Assembly (NCBI RefSeq): GCF_035984655.1
Contig: NZ_JAXCHT010000002.1
Coordinates: 186,001-250,000, forward strand
DNA length: 64,000 nt
From: Actimicrobium sp035984655
Lineage (GTDB): Bacteria > Pseudomonadota > Gammaproteobacteria > Burkholderiales > Burkholderiaceae_D
Direction of reading: 5' to 3'
Positions 37,109 to 46,069 of this stretch are shown in pieces (within the stretch, counting starts at the first letter, position 1; each line of letters starts with the position of its first letter). Below the pieces are notes generated by a model. The model saw only the letters and a program-made list of their open reading frames with translations, ran no database searches and was not told the origin of the DNA. A program made the translations under genes and the position numbers.

Positions 37109-37642
37109 GAAATTTCCAGGTTGTGAGGGTGTCAATGAGATCGTTTCGGCAAGACGCAAGCAAGAAAAAATGCATCCCGCTACCCGGATTGTTTCAGGAA
37201 AACCTGATCGCTCCGTGTGACATGAGGCGATTGCCTCTGGCACCTCTGCCATTTTACCAAACAGCTTGGGCTTCAGGGGTCGTGTTCGCGGTATCTCGCG
37301 TGGTTGAGATTAGCCGATCCGGATCTGCCCCGCGGCGGCATGCCGGGCGCCAGTGCTGGAAATGCCGCCTTGGCACGTGATGTGTGCGAAACAGGGCGTC
37401 GGCGCGATTTATCGCACTGATGGCGTCAGAGGGGCAGTGCGCGCCTCAGCGGTGCGTCAGCACAGCCGCTTTGCGGGCGCGCGGTGGCCGCTGGCAGGCC
37501 AATCGGCCACGCGCCTTCAATGCATCAGGGTGTGAACCGAATCATCCCGCACTTCTGAATAAAAAAGGCGCGTGTGCATTTTGTATAAACAATATTCAAC
37601 GATAAATAGATTGATCTGGTGTTTTGTTTGATTAATGACTAA
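37109..37642. other. Non-coding gap between gmk and the IS element
   Basis: About 534 bases without a convincing gene. The short open frames here (60-85 codons) overlap each other and have no family signature. The part nearest gmk must hold its promoter; from about 37560 the sequence becomes AT-rich, ending at the IS target site. I see no strong hairpin or RNA gene. Confidence 0.5.
37639..37642. repeat. Left target-site duplication of the IS element
   Basis: CTAA directly before the left terminal inverted repeat; the same four bases follow the right end at 38823-38826. YTAR is the known target pattern of IS5-group elements. Confidence 0.8.
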
Positions 37643-38822
37643 GGATGGTCTGCATAACCACCGCCACAGCGTGAGCTGAACGAGGGAAATTCGGGTAATG
37701 AAGATGGGAATGCGTTTTCGTGCAAATTCAGTGCATTTAGCGTGGGAATTTTTACGCTATAGGGCCGGTTCTAGGCCCCTCTCCGAATTGCGGACGGACT
37801 CATGCCCGCGCTCCGTCAATAATCGCTCGACGCGCCATCCACAAATTGCTCAGCGCAAACAGCGTGAGCAGTTGGGCCGTGTTTTTTGCCAGGCCGCGGT
37901 AGCGAACTTTTGTGAATCCGAACTGGCGCTTGATGACCCGGAATGGATGCTCAACCTTGGCGCGAACACTCGCCTTGAGCTTCTCGATGTTGTCGAGCAT
38001 GGCACCCAGTTTCGTCGCCCTGTCCAACGTCTTGCGCTTGCCCGGACGCATGGCGATGTGCCACTTGACGCCGGTCGCCTCGGGCCGCCTGTTGGCGCCT
38101 TGGTAGCCAGCGTCGGCGAATACCTCGACTTCCTCACCGTGCAACAGTGCATGGCCCTGAGTGACGTCGTTGACATTGGCGGCGGTGCCGATCACGGTGT
38201 GTACCAGACCCGAATCGGCATCAACCCCAATGTGGGCCTTCATGCCGAAGTACCACTGGTTTCCCTTCTTGGCTTGATGCATCTCGGGGTCCCGTTCGCC
38301 CTTGCTGTTCTTGGTCGAACTCGGCGCTGCAATCAGCGTGGCATCGACCACCGTTCCGGTCTTGAGCAGAAGACCTCGCTTGGCCAGCGTGGCATTGATG
38401 GTGGCCAGCAGTTGTGCACTCAACGCATGTTTTTCCAGCAGATGGCGAAACCGCAGAATGGTGGATTCGTCGGGCAACCGGCTCATACCCGCGTCCAGTT
38501 CTGCAAACTCGCGATACAGCGGAATGTCGTGCAACGATTCCTCCATCGCCGGGTCACTCAGCCCAAACCACTGCTGCATGAAGTGAATCCGAAGCATGGT
38601 CGACACGGCAAATGGCGGCCGGCCCGTTTTACCTTTCGGCGCGTGTGGTTCAATCAAGGACACCAACTCGGCCCAGGGAACAACCAGGTTCATCTCATCA
38701 AGAAATTCACGCTTGCGCGTCTTCTTGGGGGCCAGTTCAAATCCGCTGGTGGGGAGGCTTATTTGTTTCATCGACAGTCAACGTGTTGGTAGGCGATTTC
38801 GCCGACCTTATGCAGAGATTCC
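37643..38822 (-). mobile_element. IS5-family insertion sequence, complete (1180 bp)
   Basis: The ends were found by comparing both sides of the transposase: left end GGATGGTCTGCATAA and the reverse complement of the right end GGAATCTCTGCATAA agree at 12 of 15 bases. Both are flanked by CTAA. The length of 1180 bp, the four-base YTAR duplication and the DDE transposase are those of the IS5 group. The transposase is read on the minus strand, away from the KaiC-like gene. With an intact transposase and an identical target duplication, insertion may be fairly recent. Confidence 0.88.
37800..38771 (-). CDS. IS5-family DDE transposase
   Basis: Transposase of 323 residues, intact. It has the N-terminal DUF772-like domain (AELVSLIEPHAPKGKTGRPPFAVSTMLRIHFMQQWFGLSDPAMEESLHD) and the catalytic triad of the DDE fold: Asp143 in VVDATLI, Asp220 in FADAGYQG and Glu274 in the conserved segment KVEHPFRVIKRQFG. 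No frameshift or internal stop is seen. It occupies most of the insertion element, with 157 bases of non-coding DNA at its 3' side and 51 at its 5' side. Confidence 0.95.
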   Translation of the reverse strand: MKQISLPTSGFELAPKKTRKREFLDEMNLVVPWAELVSLIEPHAPKGKTGRPPFAVSTMLRIHFMQQWFGLSDPAMEESLHDIPLYREFAELDAGMSRLPDESTILRFRHLLEKHALSAQLLATINATLAKRGLLLKTGTVVDATLIAAPSSTKNSKGERDPEMHQAKKGNQWYFGMKAHIGVDADSGLVHTVIGTAANVNDVTQGHALLHGEEVEVFADAGYQGANRRPEATGVKWHIAMRPGKRKTLDRATKLGAMLDNIEKLKASVRAKVEHPFRVIKRQFGFTKVRYRGLAKNTAQLLTLFALSNLWMARRAIIDGARA

Positions 38823-38826
38823 CTAA
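38823..38826. repeat. Right target-site duplication of the IS element
   Basis: CTAA immediately after the right terminal repeat, identical to 37639-37642. Confidence 0.8.
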
Positions 38827-38833
38827 GCTCAGG

Positions 38834-38862
38834 TTGTCGTAAAAAGTTGCCTAAGGTTAATT
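38834..38862 (+). promoter_or_regulatory. Weak promoter candidate for the KaiC-like gene, just outside the IS
   Basis: TTGTCG (38834-38839), 17-bp spacer, TTAATT (38857-38862). The -35 box begins 7 bases after the target duplication, so the IS replaced whatever lay upstream of it. The -10 match is poor. Confidence 0.3.
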
Positions 38863-39052
38863 TATTGAAGCAATTTTTCCGCTGCTCGCTTTCACGGCGC
38901 GGGGTGTTGATTGCTTCGCAAACGACGGCGCATTCCTGTTGCCCCAGCCTGCGTGGCGATCGCCCAATGCTTTCAAACAGTTCATAACAGCGCATGCCCT
39001 ATCCCGGTCCGGCCTCTGCCTGGCGATACGATACGCGACGGGAAACCAGCAC

Positions 39053-40537
39053 ATGAACCACACGAAGCAGGTGAACACATCGATACGCCTGTCGACCGGC
39101 GTGGTCGGTTGCGATGAGATTCTGAATGGCGGCTTGACCGCCGGTCGCAGTTACTTGATCGGCGGCGTTGCCGGTGCCGGCAAGACCATCTTCTCGCTGC
39201 AATGGTTGCGCGCGGGCCTCGCGCTCGACGAAAAATGCATGTACATCACGTTGTGCGAACCTGGCCATGAAATGCAGCGCAACGTCTCCGGGTTTGGCTG
39301 GGATCTGGCGCAGATCGAGATCCTCGATCTCTCGCCCAATGGTTCCGACCTGCGCGAGAGCCACGGTGATTACCATATGTTCCCGCCCAGCGAAGTCGAG
39401 AGCGTCCCGGTGTGGAGTGCAATCTACGAAGCGGTGGCGCGGGCGCGGCCGACGCGGCTGGTGATTGATTCGGTGACGCAGTTGCGCTATCTGGCGACCG
39501 ACGAATACCAGTTCCGCAAGCATATTCTGGGACTGGTCAATTTTCTCAACAACAGCGGCGTGACGTCGCTGCTGGCATTCGACCCGACCGTGATGGAGCA
39601 GGATGCCTCCGTCGCGCTGGCCGTCGACGGCGTGATCCGCCTTGGCCGCAATATTTCGACCGGGATGGCGATTGGTCTGCGCTATCTGGAAGTCGACAAG
39701 CTGCGTGGATCGGGATTCATGTCCGGACGCCATCCGATGCGCATCGGCAATAGCGGGATTGAAGTGTTCCCGCACCGGATTGAACATACCGGTTCACTCA
39801 ACCCGGGTGAGCGCATGATTTCATCCGGCATTACCGGACTCGATCAGCTGCTCGGCGGCGGACTTGAATCCGGCACCACTACCTTGCTGACCGGACCGAC
39901 CGGCACTGGAAAAAGCACGCTTGGCACGCAGTTTCTGGCGCACTATGCGCGCACCGACCGCGCCGTCCTGTTCACCTTCGAGGAGCCGGCCAGCTTCATC
40001 ATGGCGCGCAGCCGTGGCATCGGGGCGCCGATCGATGCGGTGGTCGCGTCCGGGGCGCTGAAGATCGTGCGAATCAATCCGCTGGAGCTGTATCCGGATG
40101 AATTCCTGGCCAACGTGCGCGAGGCCGTCGAGGTCGACGGGTGCGGCATGGTCATGATTGACAGCTTGCGTGGTTATCAGTTTGCGATGGAAGAATTCGG
40201 CAAGCCGCAGGCGCACATCCACAACATGATCAACTATCTGTCGCGCAACGGGGTGTCGACGCTGCTGATCAACGAAGTCGAGCACATCACCAGCACCAGC
40301 CTGAAGGCGACCGATCTGGGCGTGTCGCATCTGGCCGACAACATCGTCCTGTTGCGCTATGCCGAGCATGCCGGGCAGGTCATCAAGATCGTCGGGTGCC
40401 TGAAAAAGCGCATCGGTAACTTTCAACCGGAGCTGCGCCAGATCACGGTGGGTGCGGCCGGCATCGAAATCAGCGACAAGCTGTACCACCTGCAAGGCAT
40501 CCTTACCGGCGTCCCCGCATTTACCCAGCGTGACTGA
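39053..40537 (+). CDS. KaiC-like double-domain ATPase
   Basis: RecA-superfamily protein of 494 residues with two KaiC domains (about 8-245 and 255-490). CI: Walker A GVAGAGKT (38-45), the pair that should be Glu-Glu is Cys68-Glu69, then FGWDL and RPTRLVIDSVTQL. CII: Walker A GPTGTGKS (281-288), Glu310-Glu311 intact, GCGMVMIDSLRGY. By-eye alignment with cyanobacterial KaiC puts Ser425-His426 at the Ser431/Thr432 autophosphorylation site, so the Thr is lost. No kaiA or kaiB is near. The ATG at 39053 matches the domain start; the open frame extends further back. The gene six bases downstream is a GGDEF-EAL protein, suggesting a signalling pair. Confidence 0.88.
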   Translation: MNHTKQVNTSIRLSTGVVGCDEILNGGLTAGRSYLIGGVAGAGKTIFSLQWLRAGLALDEKCMYITLCEPGHEMQRNVSGFGWDLAQIEILDLSPNGSDLRESHGDYHMFPPSEVESVPVWSAIYEAVARARPTRLVIDSVTQLRYLATDEYQFRKHILGLVNFLNNSGVTSLLAFDPTVMEQDASVALAVDGVIRLGRNISTGMAIGLRYLEVDKLRGSGFMSGRHPMRIGNSGIEVFPHRIEHTGSLNPGERMISSGITGLDQLLGGGLESGTTTLLTGPTGTGKSTLGTQFLAHYARTDRAVLFTFEEPASFIMARSRGIGAPIDAVVASGALKIVRINPLELYPDEFLANVREAVEVDGCGMVMIDSLRGYQFAMEEFGKPQAHIHNMINYLSRNGVSTLLINEVEHITSTSLKATDLGVSHLADNIVLLRYAEHAGQVIKIVGCLKKRIGNFQPELRQITVGAAGIEISDKLYHLQGILTGVPAFTQRD

Positions 40538-40543
40538 GCGGCG

Positions 40544-43021
40544 ATGAACCGCCCACCCAGCATTGCCACCATTTGCCTGTTGATGTCGGACCTGTCCGAT
40601 CAACGGCTACTGGCAGGATTTCTGGTGCAGACAGGCTATCGGGTAGTGGTCGTGGCCGGATCGGAACTGTCCAGCATCGACCCGGCGGCGGCACTGATGA
40701 TTACCGATCAGGCCGGGGCACGGCAATACGGTGCAGCGCTGTTCGCCATGAAAGCGCGTCTGAAACCGCTGTACTTTCCGGTTCTCTTGACCTTGATTGG
40801 CGCTGGCCAGGCCACCGGCTGGCTGCGCGCCGGATTCGATGATGTCTTGCGCCTGCCGTTGAACAAGGATGACTTGCTGGCGCGCCTGGAAGCCTTCCTG
40901 CGCTTGCGACAGCATTCCGCCGACCTTCTTACCGAAGGCAGATTGCGCTACCAGGCAACCTTCGATCTGGCCCCGGTGGGGATCGTACATGCCTCGCTGG
41001 GTGGCAAGATCACGCTCGTCAATCTGCACGTCGGCGCGATTCTGGGCATGACGACGGCGATGCTGTCCGGGCGCCGGCTGGTCGATCTTGTCGAGGCCGC
41101 TCACTGCGCCACGATGCAGGCCGCGCTGGACGCCGTCCTGGTGGCGCCGGGTGCGCAGCCCGCCTTCGACCAGCTCCTGTGCCGTCACAATGGCGCGCCG
41201 CTGTGGAGCAGCGTGACGGTGTCGCTGGCGCGCGACGCCGACGGCGTGCCACGCTACCTGATCGTCATCATTGAAGATATCAGCGTGCGCAAACAACTTG
41301 AGCTGGAGTTGCGTGAATCGGAGCGCTTCGCGCGCGCCACGATCGATGCCCTCAACGAGCAGATTTGCGTGGTTGACGAGACTGGCAGGATCCTGGCTGT
41401 CAACAAGGCGTGGAACCGCTTCGCTGACGACAACGGCATGCAGGGCCAGACGAAGTGGGTCGGCACGAACTACCTCTCGATCTGCGACCGGGCTGCCGCG
41501 TGCGGCAACGAGGAGGCCCGGCTATTTGCGACCGGCATGCGGGACGTGATCACGCTGGCACAGGATGAATTCAGCATGGAGTACCAGTGCGACGATGGTG
41601 GCGACGAGCGCTGGTTTATTGTAAAGGTCACCCGCTTTCCGCACGGCGGACCGGTGCGTCTGGTGGTCTCCCATGAAAACGTCACGCATGCCAGGCTGGC
41701 CCAGCGGGATTTGAGCTGGCTGGCGCATAACGACAGCTTGACCCGATTGCCAAACCGGGTGCTGATCGACCTGCAGTTGAAACAGACCCTGTTGCAGGCC
41801 GAGCGCAGCCACTGGATCGTGGCGGTCATGTTCATCGACCTCGATCATTTCAAGATGATCAACGACACGCTCGGTCATGCTGCCGGCGACCGTCTGCTGC
41901 AACTGGCGGGCCAGCGCATCGTCGGTTGCCTGCGCGTCAATGACACGGTGGGCCGCCTCGGTGGCGACGAATTCTGCGTGATCCTTCCCGATCTTGCCAC
42001 GGTCTGTGATGCCGCAATGCTGTCGGAAAAAATCATGCATGCACTGGCGCAGCCATTTCATCTGATGGGCTCTGAAGCCTTCGTTACCTCGAGCATCGGC
42101 ATTGCGATGTATCCCAGCGACGGACTGGACGCCGACACGCTGCTGCGCAGCGCCGATATCGCGATGTATCGGGTCAAGAAACAGGGCCGCGATGGCCATC
42201 AGTATTTCGTACCACGCATGACGACGCAGCTGGCCGAGCAAGCCCGACTCGAAGGCGGCCTGCGCAGGGCGCTGGAGCGCGGCGAACTGTCGATGCACTA
42301 TCAGCCGCAGATCGATATCGCATCGGGCCGGATTGTCGGCGTCGAGGCCCTGATGCGCTGGCAGCATCCGGAGCTGGGCATGATTTCTCCGGCGGTGTTC
42401 ATTCCGATTGCCGAAGAAACCGGCCTGATCGTCTCGATCGGCGCGTGGGCGCTGCGCACCGCATGCAGCCAGAACCGGCGCTGGCAGGAAGCCGGAATCG
42501 CGCCCATCGTCATGGCCGTCAATATGTCGTCGCGTCAGTTCAAGGAGCGTAATCTGCACGCCATGATCGACCTCGCGCTGCAGGAGAGCGGGCTGGAGGG
42601 GCGCTACCTGGAGCTGGAGCTGACCGAGGGCATCATGATGGAAAACGTGGCGGTGCTGATTGATACCTTGAACCGCCTGAAGACACTAGGCGTGCGCCTG
42701 TCGCTGGACGATTTCGGCACCGGCTACTCGAATCTGGCCTACCTCAAGCGCTTCCCGCTGGACATGATCAAGATCGACAAGTCCTTCGTCGACGATATCG
42801 ACGCCGGCGGCGACGCCAGCCTGATCGCTGCCGCAGTAATCACGCTCGGACATGGACTGCATCTCAAGGTCATCGCCGAAGGCGTTGAAACGCAGGAGCA
42901 GCTGGCCGTGCTGCGCATGCTCGGATGCGACATGATCCAGGGTTACCTGTACAGCCGTCCGTTGCCGCACGATGCGATGACCGCCTTGCTGTGTGCCAGC
43001 GTCCGGCCGCAACTGGCTTGA
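40544..43021 (+). CDS. Pseudo-receiver/PAS/GGDEF/EAL cyclic di-GMP protein
   Basis: Protein of 825 residues. Residues ~5-115 look like a receiver domain (ICLLMSDLSDQRLLAGFLVQTGYRVVVV...FDDVLRLPLNKDDLLARLEAFLR) but the phosphoacceptor Asp is not in place (ALMITDQAGA). Two PAS-like regions follow (YQATFDLAPVGIVHASLGG and ATIDALNEQICVVDETGRIL). The GGDEF domain has GGDEF at 473-477 with an I-site RVND five residues earlier; the EAL domain has EAL at 601-603, NMSSRQF, ELELTEG, DDFGTG (from 722) and AEGVET, all apparently catalytic. It can in principle both make and break c-di-GMP. Six bases separate it from the KaiC-like gene, so they are almost surely cotranscribed. Confidence 0.93.
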   Translation: MNRPPSIATICLLMSDLSDQRLLAGFLVQTGYRVVVVAGSELSSIDPAAALMITDQAGARQYGAALFAMKARLKPLYFPVLLTLIGAGQATGWLRAGFDDVLRLPLNKDDLLARLEAFLRLRQHSADLLTEGRLRYQATFDLAPVGIVHASLGGKITLVNLHVGAILGMTTAMLSGRRLVDLVEAAHCATMQAALDAVLVAPGAQPAFDQLLCRHNGAPLWSSVTVSLARDADGVPRYLIVIIEDISVRKQLELELRESERFARATIDALNEQICVVDETGRILAVNKAWNRFADDNGMQGQTKWVGTNYLSICDRAAACGNEEARLFATGMRDVITLAQDEFSMEYQCDDGGDERWFIVKVTRFPHGGPVRLVVSHENVTHARLAQRDLSWLAHNDSLTRLPNRVLIDLQLKQTLLQAERSHWIVAVMFIDLDHFKMINDTLGHAAGDRLLQLAGQRIVGCLRVNDTVGRLGGDEFCVILPDLATVCDAAMLSEKIMHALAQPFHLMGSEAFVTSSIGIAMYPSDGLDADTLLRSADIAMYRVKKQGRDGHQYFVPRMTTQLAEQARLEGGLRRALERGELSMHYQPQIDIASGRIVGVEALMRWQHPELGMISPAVFIPIAEETGLIVSIGAWALRTACSQNRRWQEAGIAPIVMAVNMSSRQFKERNLHAMIDLALQESGLEGRYLELELTEGIMMENVAVLIDTLNRLKTLGVRLSLDDFGTGYSNLAYLKRFPLDMIKIDKSFVDDIDAGGDASLIAAAVITLGHGLHLKVIAEGVETQEQLAVLRMLGCDMIQGYLYSRPLPHDAMTALLCASVRPQLA

Positions 43022-43036
43022 GGGCCGGCCCGTGGA

Positions 43037-44371
43037 TTACCGTACCGCTAGCTGCGCCGCGGCCGGCGCGCCCGTAAAGTTCGCCAGCCATTGCACCAAC
43101 TCGCCCGCCGGCATCGGCCGCGCGTACACATAGCCCTGGATCTGGTCGCATCCCATCGCGGCCAGCAGCGCGAGGATTTCTTCGTCCTCGACGCCCTCTG
43201 CCACCACGTCAAGATGAAAATTGTGGGCCAGGTTGATGATCGTGCGTACGATCTGCGCGTCGGGAATCGAGGTCGCCATGTGCTGCACAAACATCTTGTC
43301 GATCTTCAGTTCCGTGATCGGGAAGCGGCGCAAATACGCCAGCGACGAATAACCGGTGCCGAAGTCATCGATGGCCAGTGCGAAGCCATGCTGTGACAGC
43401 GCATGCATCATCGCGATCGACTGATCGATATCGCTGGCAAGCATGCTTTCGGTCAGTTCGAGACCGATCATTGCCGGCGTCGCCGACCAGATATCGAGTG
43501 CCTGCTGCAGGAAGTCGAGCAGGTCGGGATCGGTCAGCATCTTGGCCGACAGATTGATCCAGATCCGGTTGATGCCGGCGGCGGCCAGCACGGATGATTG
43601 TTCACGCAGGGCGGTGTGCAGCACAAAGCGCGTCAGTTCGCGGATCATGCCGAACTGCTCGGCCAGGTCGACCAGCATCATTGGCGTCATGGCGGGTTTC
43701 AGGCCGGCCGGCCAGCGAATCAGTGCCTCGACACTGACCACCTGTCTGGTCAGGATATCGACCTTGGGCTGATACGCCAGCGTTGGCAGATTGTGCGCCA
43801 GCGCGTTTTCCAGAGCGACGACCAGGTCCTTGTTGTGCAGGTCGACGCCCTCGACTTCGGTCACCACGAAATACGGCTGATTCAGGTTGCGCGCACGGCG
43901 GCTGGCTTCTTCGGCGGCGCGCAGCAGATGCAGTGCGATGCCGCCCGCATCCGACGCCAGCGCGATGCCAATGCGTGGGCGCAGTGTCAGCGGCATCCGG
44001 AGCGATACGATGGGCGCTTCCAGCACGCGCATGATGTTGTTGGCGGCCAGATTGGCCAGCGCGGCAGAGGCCAGGCGCGGCAGGATCACCCAAATTTCAT
44101 CGGCACTGGCCTGCGCCAGGTAGTCGCCCGGCCGCAGCGTATTGGCGACGCGCTGCATCATTTCGATGCTGATGCGGTGCGAGTCGGCCTGGCGCAGCGT
44201 GGCGTCGACGATGTCGCTGCGCGCCAGCGAGACGATCAGCACCGCCAGCGTGGCGGTGCCGTCGGCAGCGCGCAGGTCGATCTCAAGCCGCTGGCAGAGC
44301 ATTTCAAGATCACTGGCGCGCGCCTGCGGTACAGGGCGGAAGACTGCGGCGAGACGTTGCAGCACTCCCAT
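43037..44371 (-). CDS. EAL phosphodiesterase with degenerate GGDEF domain
   Basis: Protein of 444 residues. Residues ~20-170 have the GGDEF fold, but the signature is SADEI (89-93), so no cyclase activity is expected; it may still bind GTP and activate the other domain. The EAL domain is intact: EAL (215-217), INLSAKM, GLELTES, AIDDFGTGYSSLAYL, ELKIDKMFV and VAEGVED, so c-di-GMP hydrolysis to pGpG is likely. No membrane segment. Its ATG shares one base with the TGA of the HD-GYP gene (TGATG), making a two-gene operon; its 3' end faces the GGDEF-EAL gene 15 bases away. Confidence 0.92.
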   Translation of the reverse strand: MGVLQRLAAVFRPVPQARASDLEMLCQRLEIDLRAADGTATLAVLIVSLARSDIVDATLRQADSHRISIEMMQRVANTLRPGDYLAQASADEIWVILPRLASAALANLAANNIMRVLEAPIVSLRMPLTLRPRIGIALASDAGGIALHLLRAAEEASRRARNLNQPYFVVTEVEGVDLHNKDLVVALENALAHNLPTLAYQPKVDILTRQVVSVEALIRWPAGLKPAMTPMMLVDLAEQFGMIRELTRFVLHTALREQSSVLAAAGINRIWINLSAKMLTDPDLLDFLQQALDIWSATPAMIGLELTESMLASDIDQSIAMMHALSQHGFALAIDDFGTGYSSLAYLRRFPITELKIDKMFVQHMATSIPDAQIVRTIINLAHNFHLDVVAEGVEDEEILALLAAMGCDQIQGYVYARPMPAGELVQWLANFTGAPAAAQLAVR

Positions 44372-45936
44372 CAGGCCGGCCTCAAATAATAATCCTGCAT
44401 CTCGATGCCGAAGGCGCTGTCGGGCAGTCCGTTGGCAATGCGCAGCACCTTGGGCGCCATCGAAAAATTGTGCTTGAGCATATCGAGTTCGGTCGGCTGG
44501 GCCAGCAGGCCCTTGGCCGCATCGGTCAGGATCAGGATCAGCGGCTCAAGCCGGCGGTAGCGATTGTGCTGCACCACGATGGCCACTTCGCCGGTCGACA
44601 GCTCGACCAGCGAACCGACCGGGAAAATGCCGATGGCCTGCACGAACTGTTCGATCAGCGGTGCAAACCAGCGTGTGTCGCTCTCGGCGAACAACTGCTT
44701 CATCGCGTCATACGGCGCAAATACCGGGGCGTACGGGCGTGGATTGACCATCGCGGAATAGGCATCGGCAATCGCCGCCATCTTCCCGAAGATGTTGATC
44801 GATGCGCCCGCCAGTCCGGCCGGATAGCCGCTGCCATCGATGTTCTCGTGGTGTTCGGCGATCGCCCGCAACACCAGCTCGGATGTCACGCCGGCGCCAG
44901 CCAGCATCGCCACGCCGCGGTCAACATGGGTTCGCATCGCACGGATCTCTTCCGCATCGAGTTTGCCCGGCTTGTCGAGCATGGCACGATCGAGGTCGAG
45001 CTTGCCGAGATCAAGCAGCAGACCGATGGTGGCGAGGTCGGCCAGCTGCTCGCGCTGAAAACCGAGCTGCCGTCCGAGCGCCGTCAGATAGATCGCCACA
45101 CCGATGCCGTGCTGGTACATGCGGTCGTTGCGGTCGCGCATCTTGGCCGCCCAGATCATGGTGCCGGGGCGCCGGATCATGTTTTCGGCCAGCACGTTCG
45201 AGGCCGCCTGCAACGCATCGGTGTCGATATCGCGCTGCGCAGCGAGATCGTCGGAGACGCGCTTCAAGGCGTCTTCGCCCGCATCGCAGGCGGAGATTGC
45301 CTGCGTCAGGCCGACCTGGGTTGCTTCGGACGGCGGGTAGAGCACCAGCTGGAGGTTGTCGGGAATATAGTCGGGGCGCTGCTGCGCCGGCATTGCAGGC
45401 GGGGCACTGCGGCTGAACGACAGGCCCGGCAAGGTGCGCAATTGCTGCAGCAAGGACTGCCACCACAGCTTGAGCAGCAGTCCGCGGCTGGCGCGATTGC
45501 CGTCATGCTGCTGCAGCGCGAGGCGGTAATTTTCCAGCTTGTGCTGATCGGCCCCGGCCGATTGCAATGGTTTTGACGGCGCCGCCGCCGCGCTGGTCGC
45601 GGCCGGTTCGGTGATTTCATAGACCAGGCTCTCGTCCATGCCGTCGAAGGCGTCCGGCCGGCTGCGGCTGGGGTCGATGGTTACATGGCGCGCCAGCCGT
45701 GTAATGGTGGCGATTTCGTGTGCGTTGGTCAGCAGCAGTCCCTGCAACAGGAACGGCGTACTGTTCCATCCGCAGTCAAGGTCTGCGACAAACATGCCGG
45801 GCCGCAGTCCGGACGTTGCCAGCGGCAAGGTCGAGCGGAGCACTTTTTTACTGACCGGCGTATCGTTCAAGATCAAGAAGCCTTTGAAGTGAGGTAATGC
45901 CAGAATTGATCGACCGAAGGTCGTTGGCGTGAACAA
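44371..45936 (-). CDS. HD-GYP-like protein lacking the HD histidine
   Basis: Protein of up to 521 residues. The N-terminal part has the PilZ-like/DUF3391 style opening (RPGMFVADLDCGWNSTPFLLQGLLL), then an HD-GYP domain around 260-450: QHGIGVAIYLTALG, LLLDLGKLDLD, RTHVDRG, HHENIDGSGYPAGL (His362-His363, GYP 370-372) and ADAYSAM. At the metal-binding HD dyad, Leu308 replaces His before Asp309, so phosphodiesterase activity is doubtful. The start is uncertain: TTG at 45936, 45876 or 45870 are possible; AAAGG lies just before 45876. It is cotranscribed with the EAL gene. Confidence 0.82.
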   Translation of the reverse strand: MFTPTTFGRSILALPHFKGFLILNDTPVSKKVLRSTLPLATSGLRPGMFVADLDCGWNSTPFLLQGLLLTNAHEIATITRLARHVTIDPSRSRPDAFDGMDESLVYEITEPAATSAAAAPSKPLQSAGADQHKLENYRLALQQHDGNRASRGLLLKLWWQSLLQQLRTLPGLSFSRSAPPAMPAQQRPDYIPDNLQLVLYPPSEATQVGLTQAISACDAGEDALKRVSDDLAAQRDIDTDALQAASNVLAENMIRRPGTMIWAAKMRDRNDRMYQHGIGVAIYLTALGRQLGFQREQLADLATIGLLLDLGKLDLDRAMLDKPGKLDAEEIRAMRTHVDRGVAMLAGAGVTSELVLRAIAEHHENIDGSGYPAGLAGASINIFGKMAAIADAYSAMVNPRPYAPVFAPYDAMKQLFAESDTRWFAPLIEQFVQAIGIFPVGSLVELSTGEVAIVVQHNRYRRLEPLILILTDAAKGLLAQPTELDMLKHNFSMAPKVLRIANGLPDSAFGIEMQDYYLRPA

Positions 45937-46069
45937 ACCAGATACTACTTTGGCATGGCAAATTATTCCGATTTTATTTCACTTTGGTTACAGTATCGCG
46001 CGGGAGCGCTGTGTAAATCCGCGGCGTTACGGGATAATCATCCTTTCTCATTTACATATCGGCCCGCCC

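Noticed and set aside
37353..37605. Small open frames of 60-73 codons in the gmk-IS gap
   Set aside because: They overlap one another in different frames, lack ribosome binding sites and show no family features.
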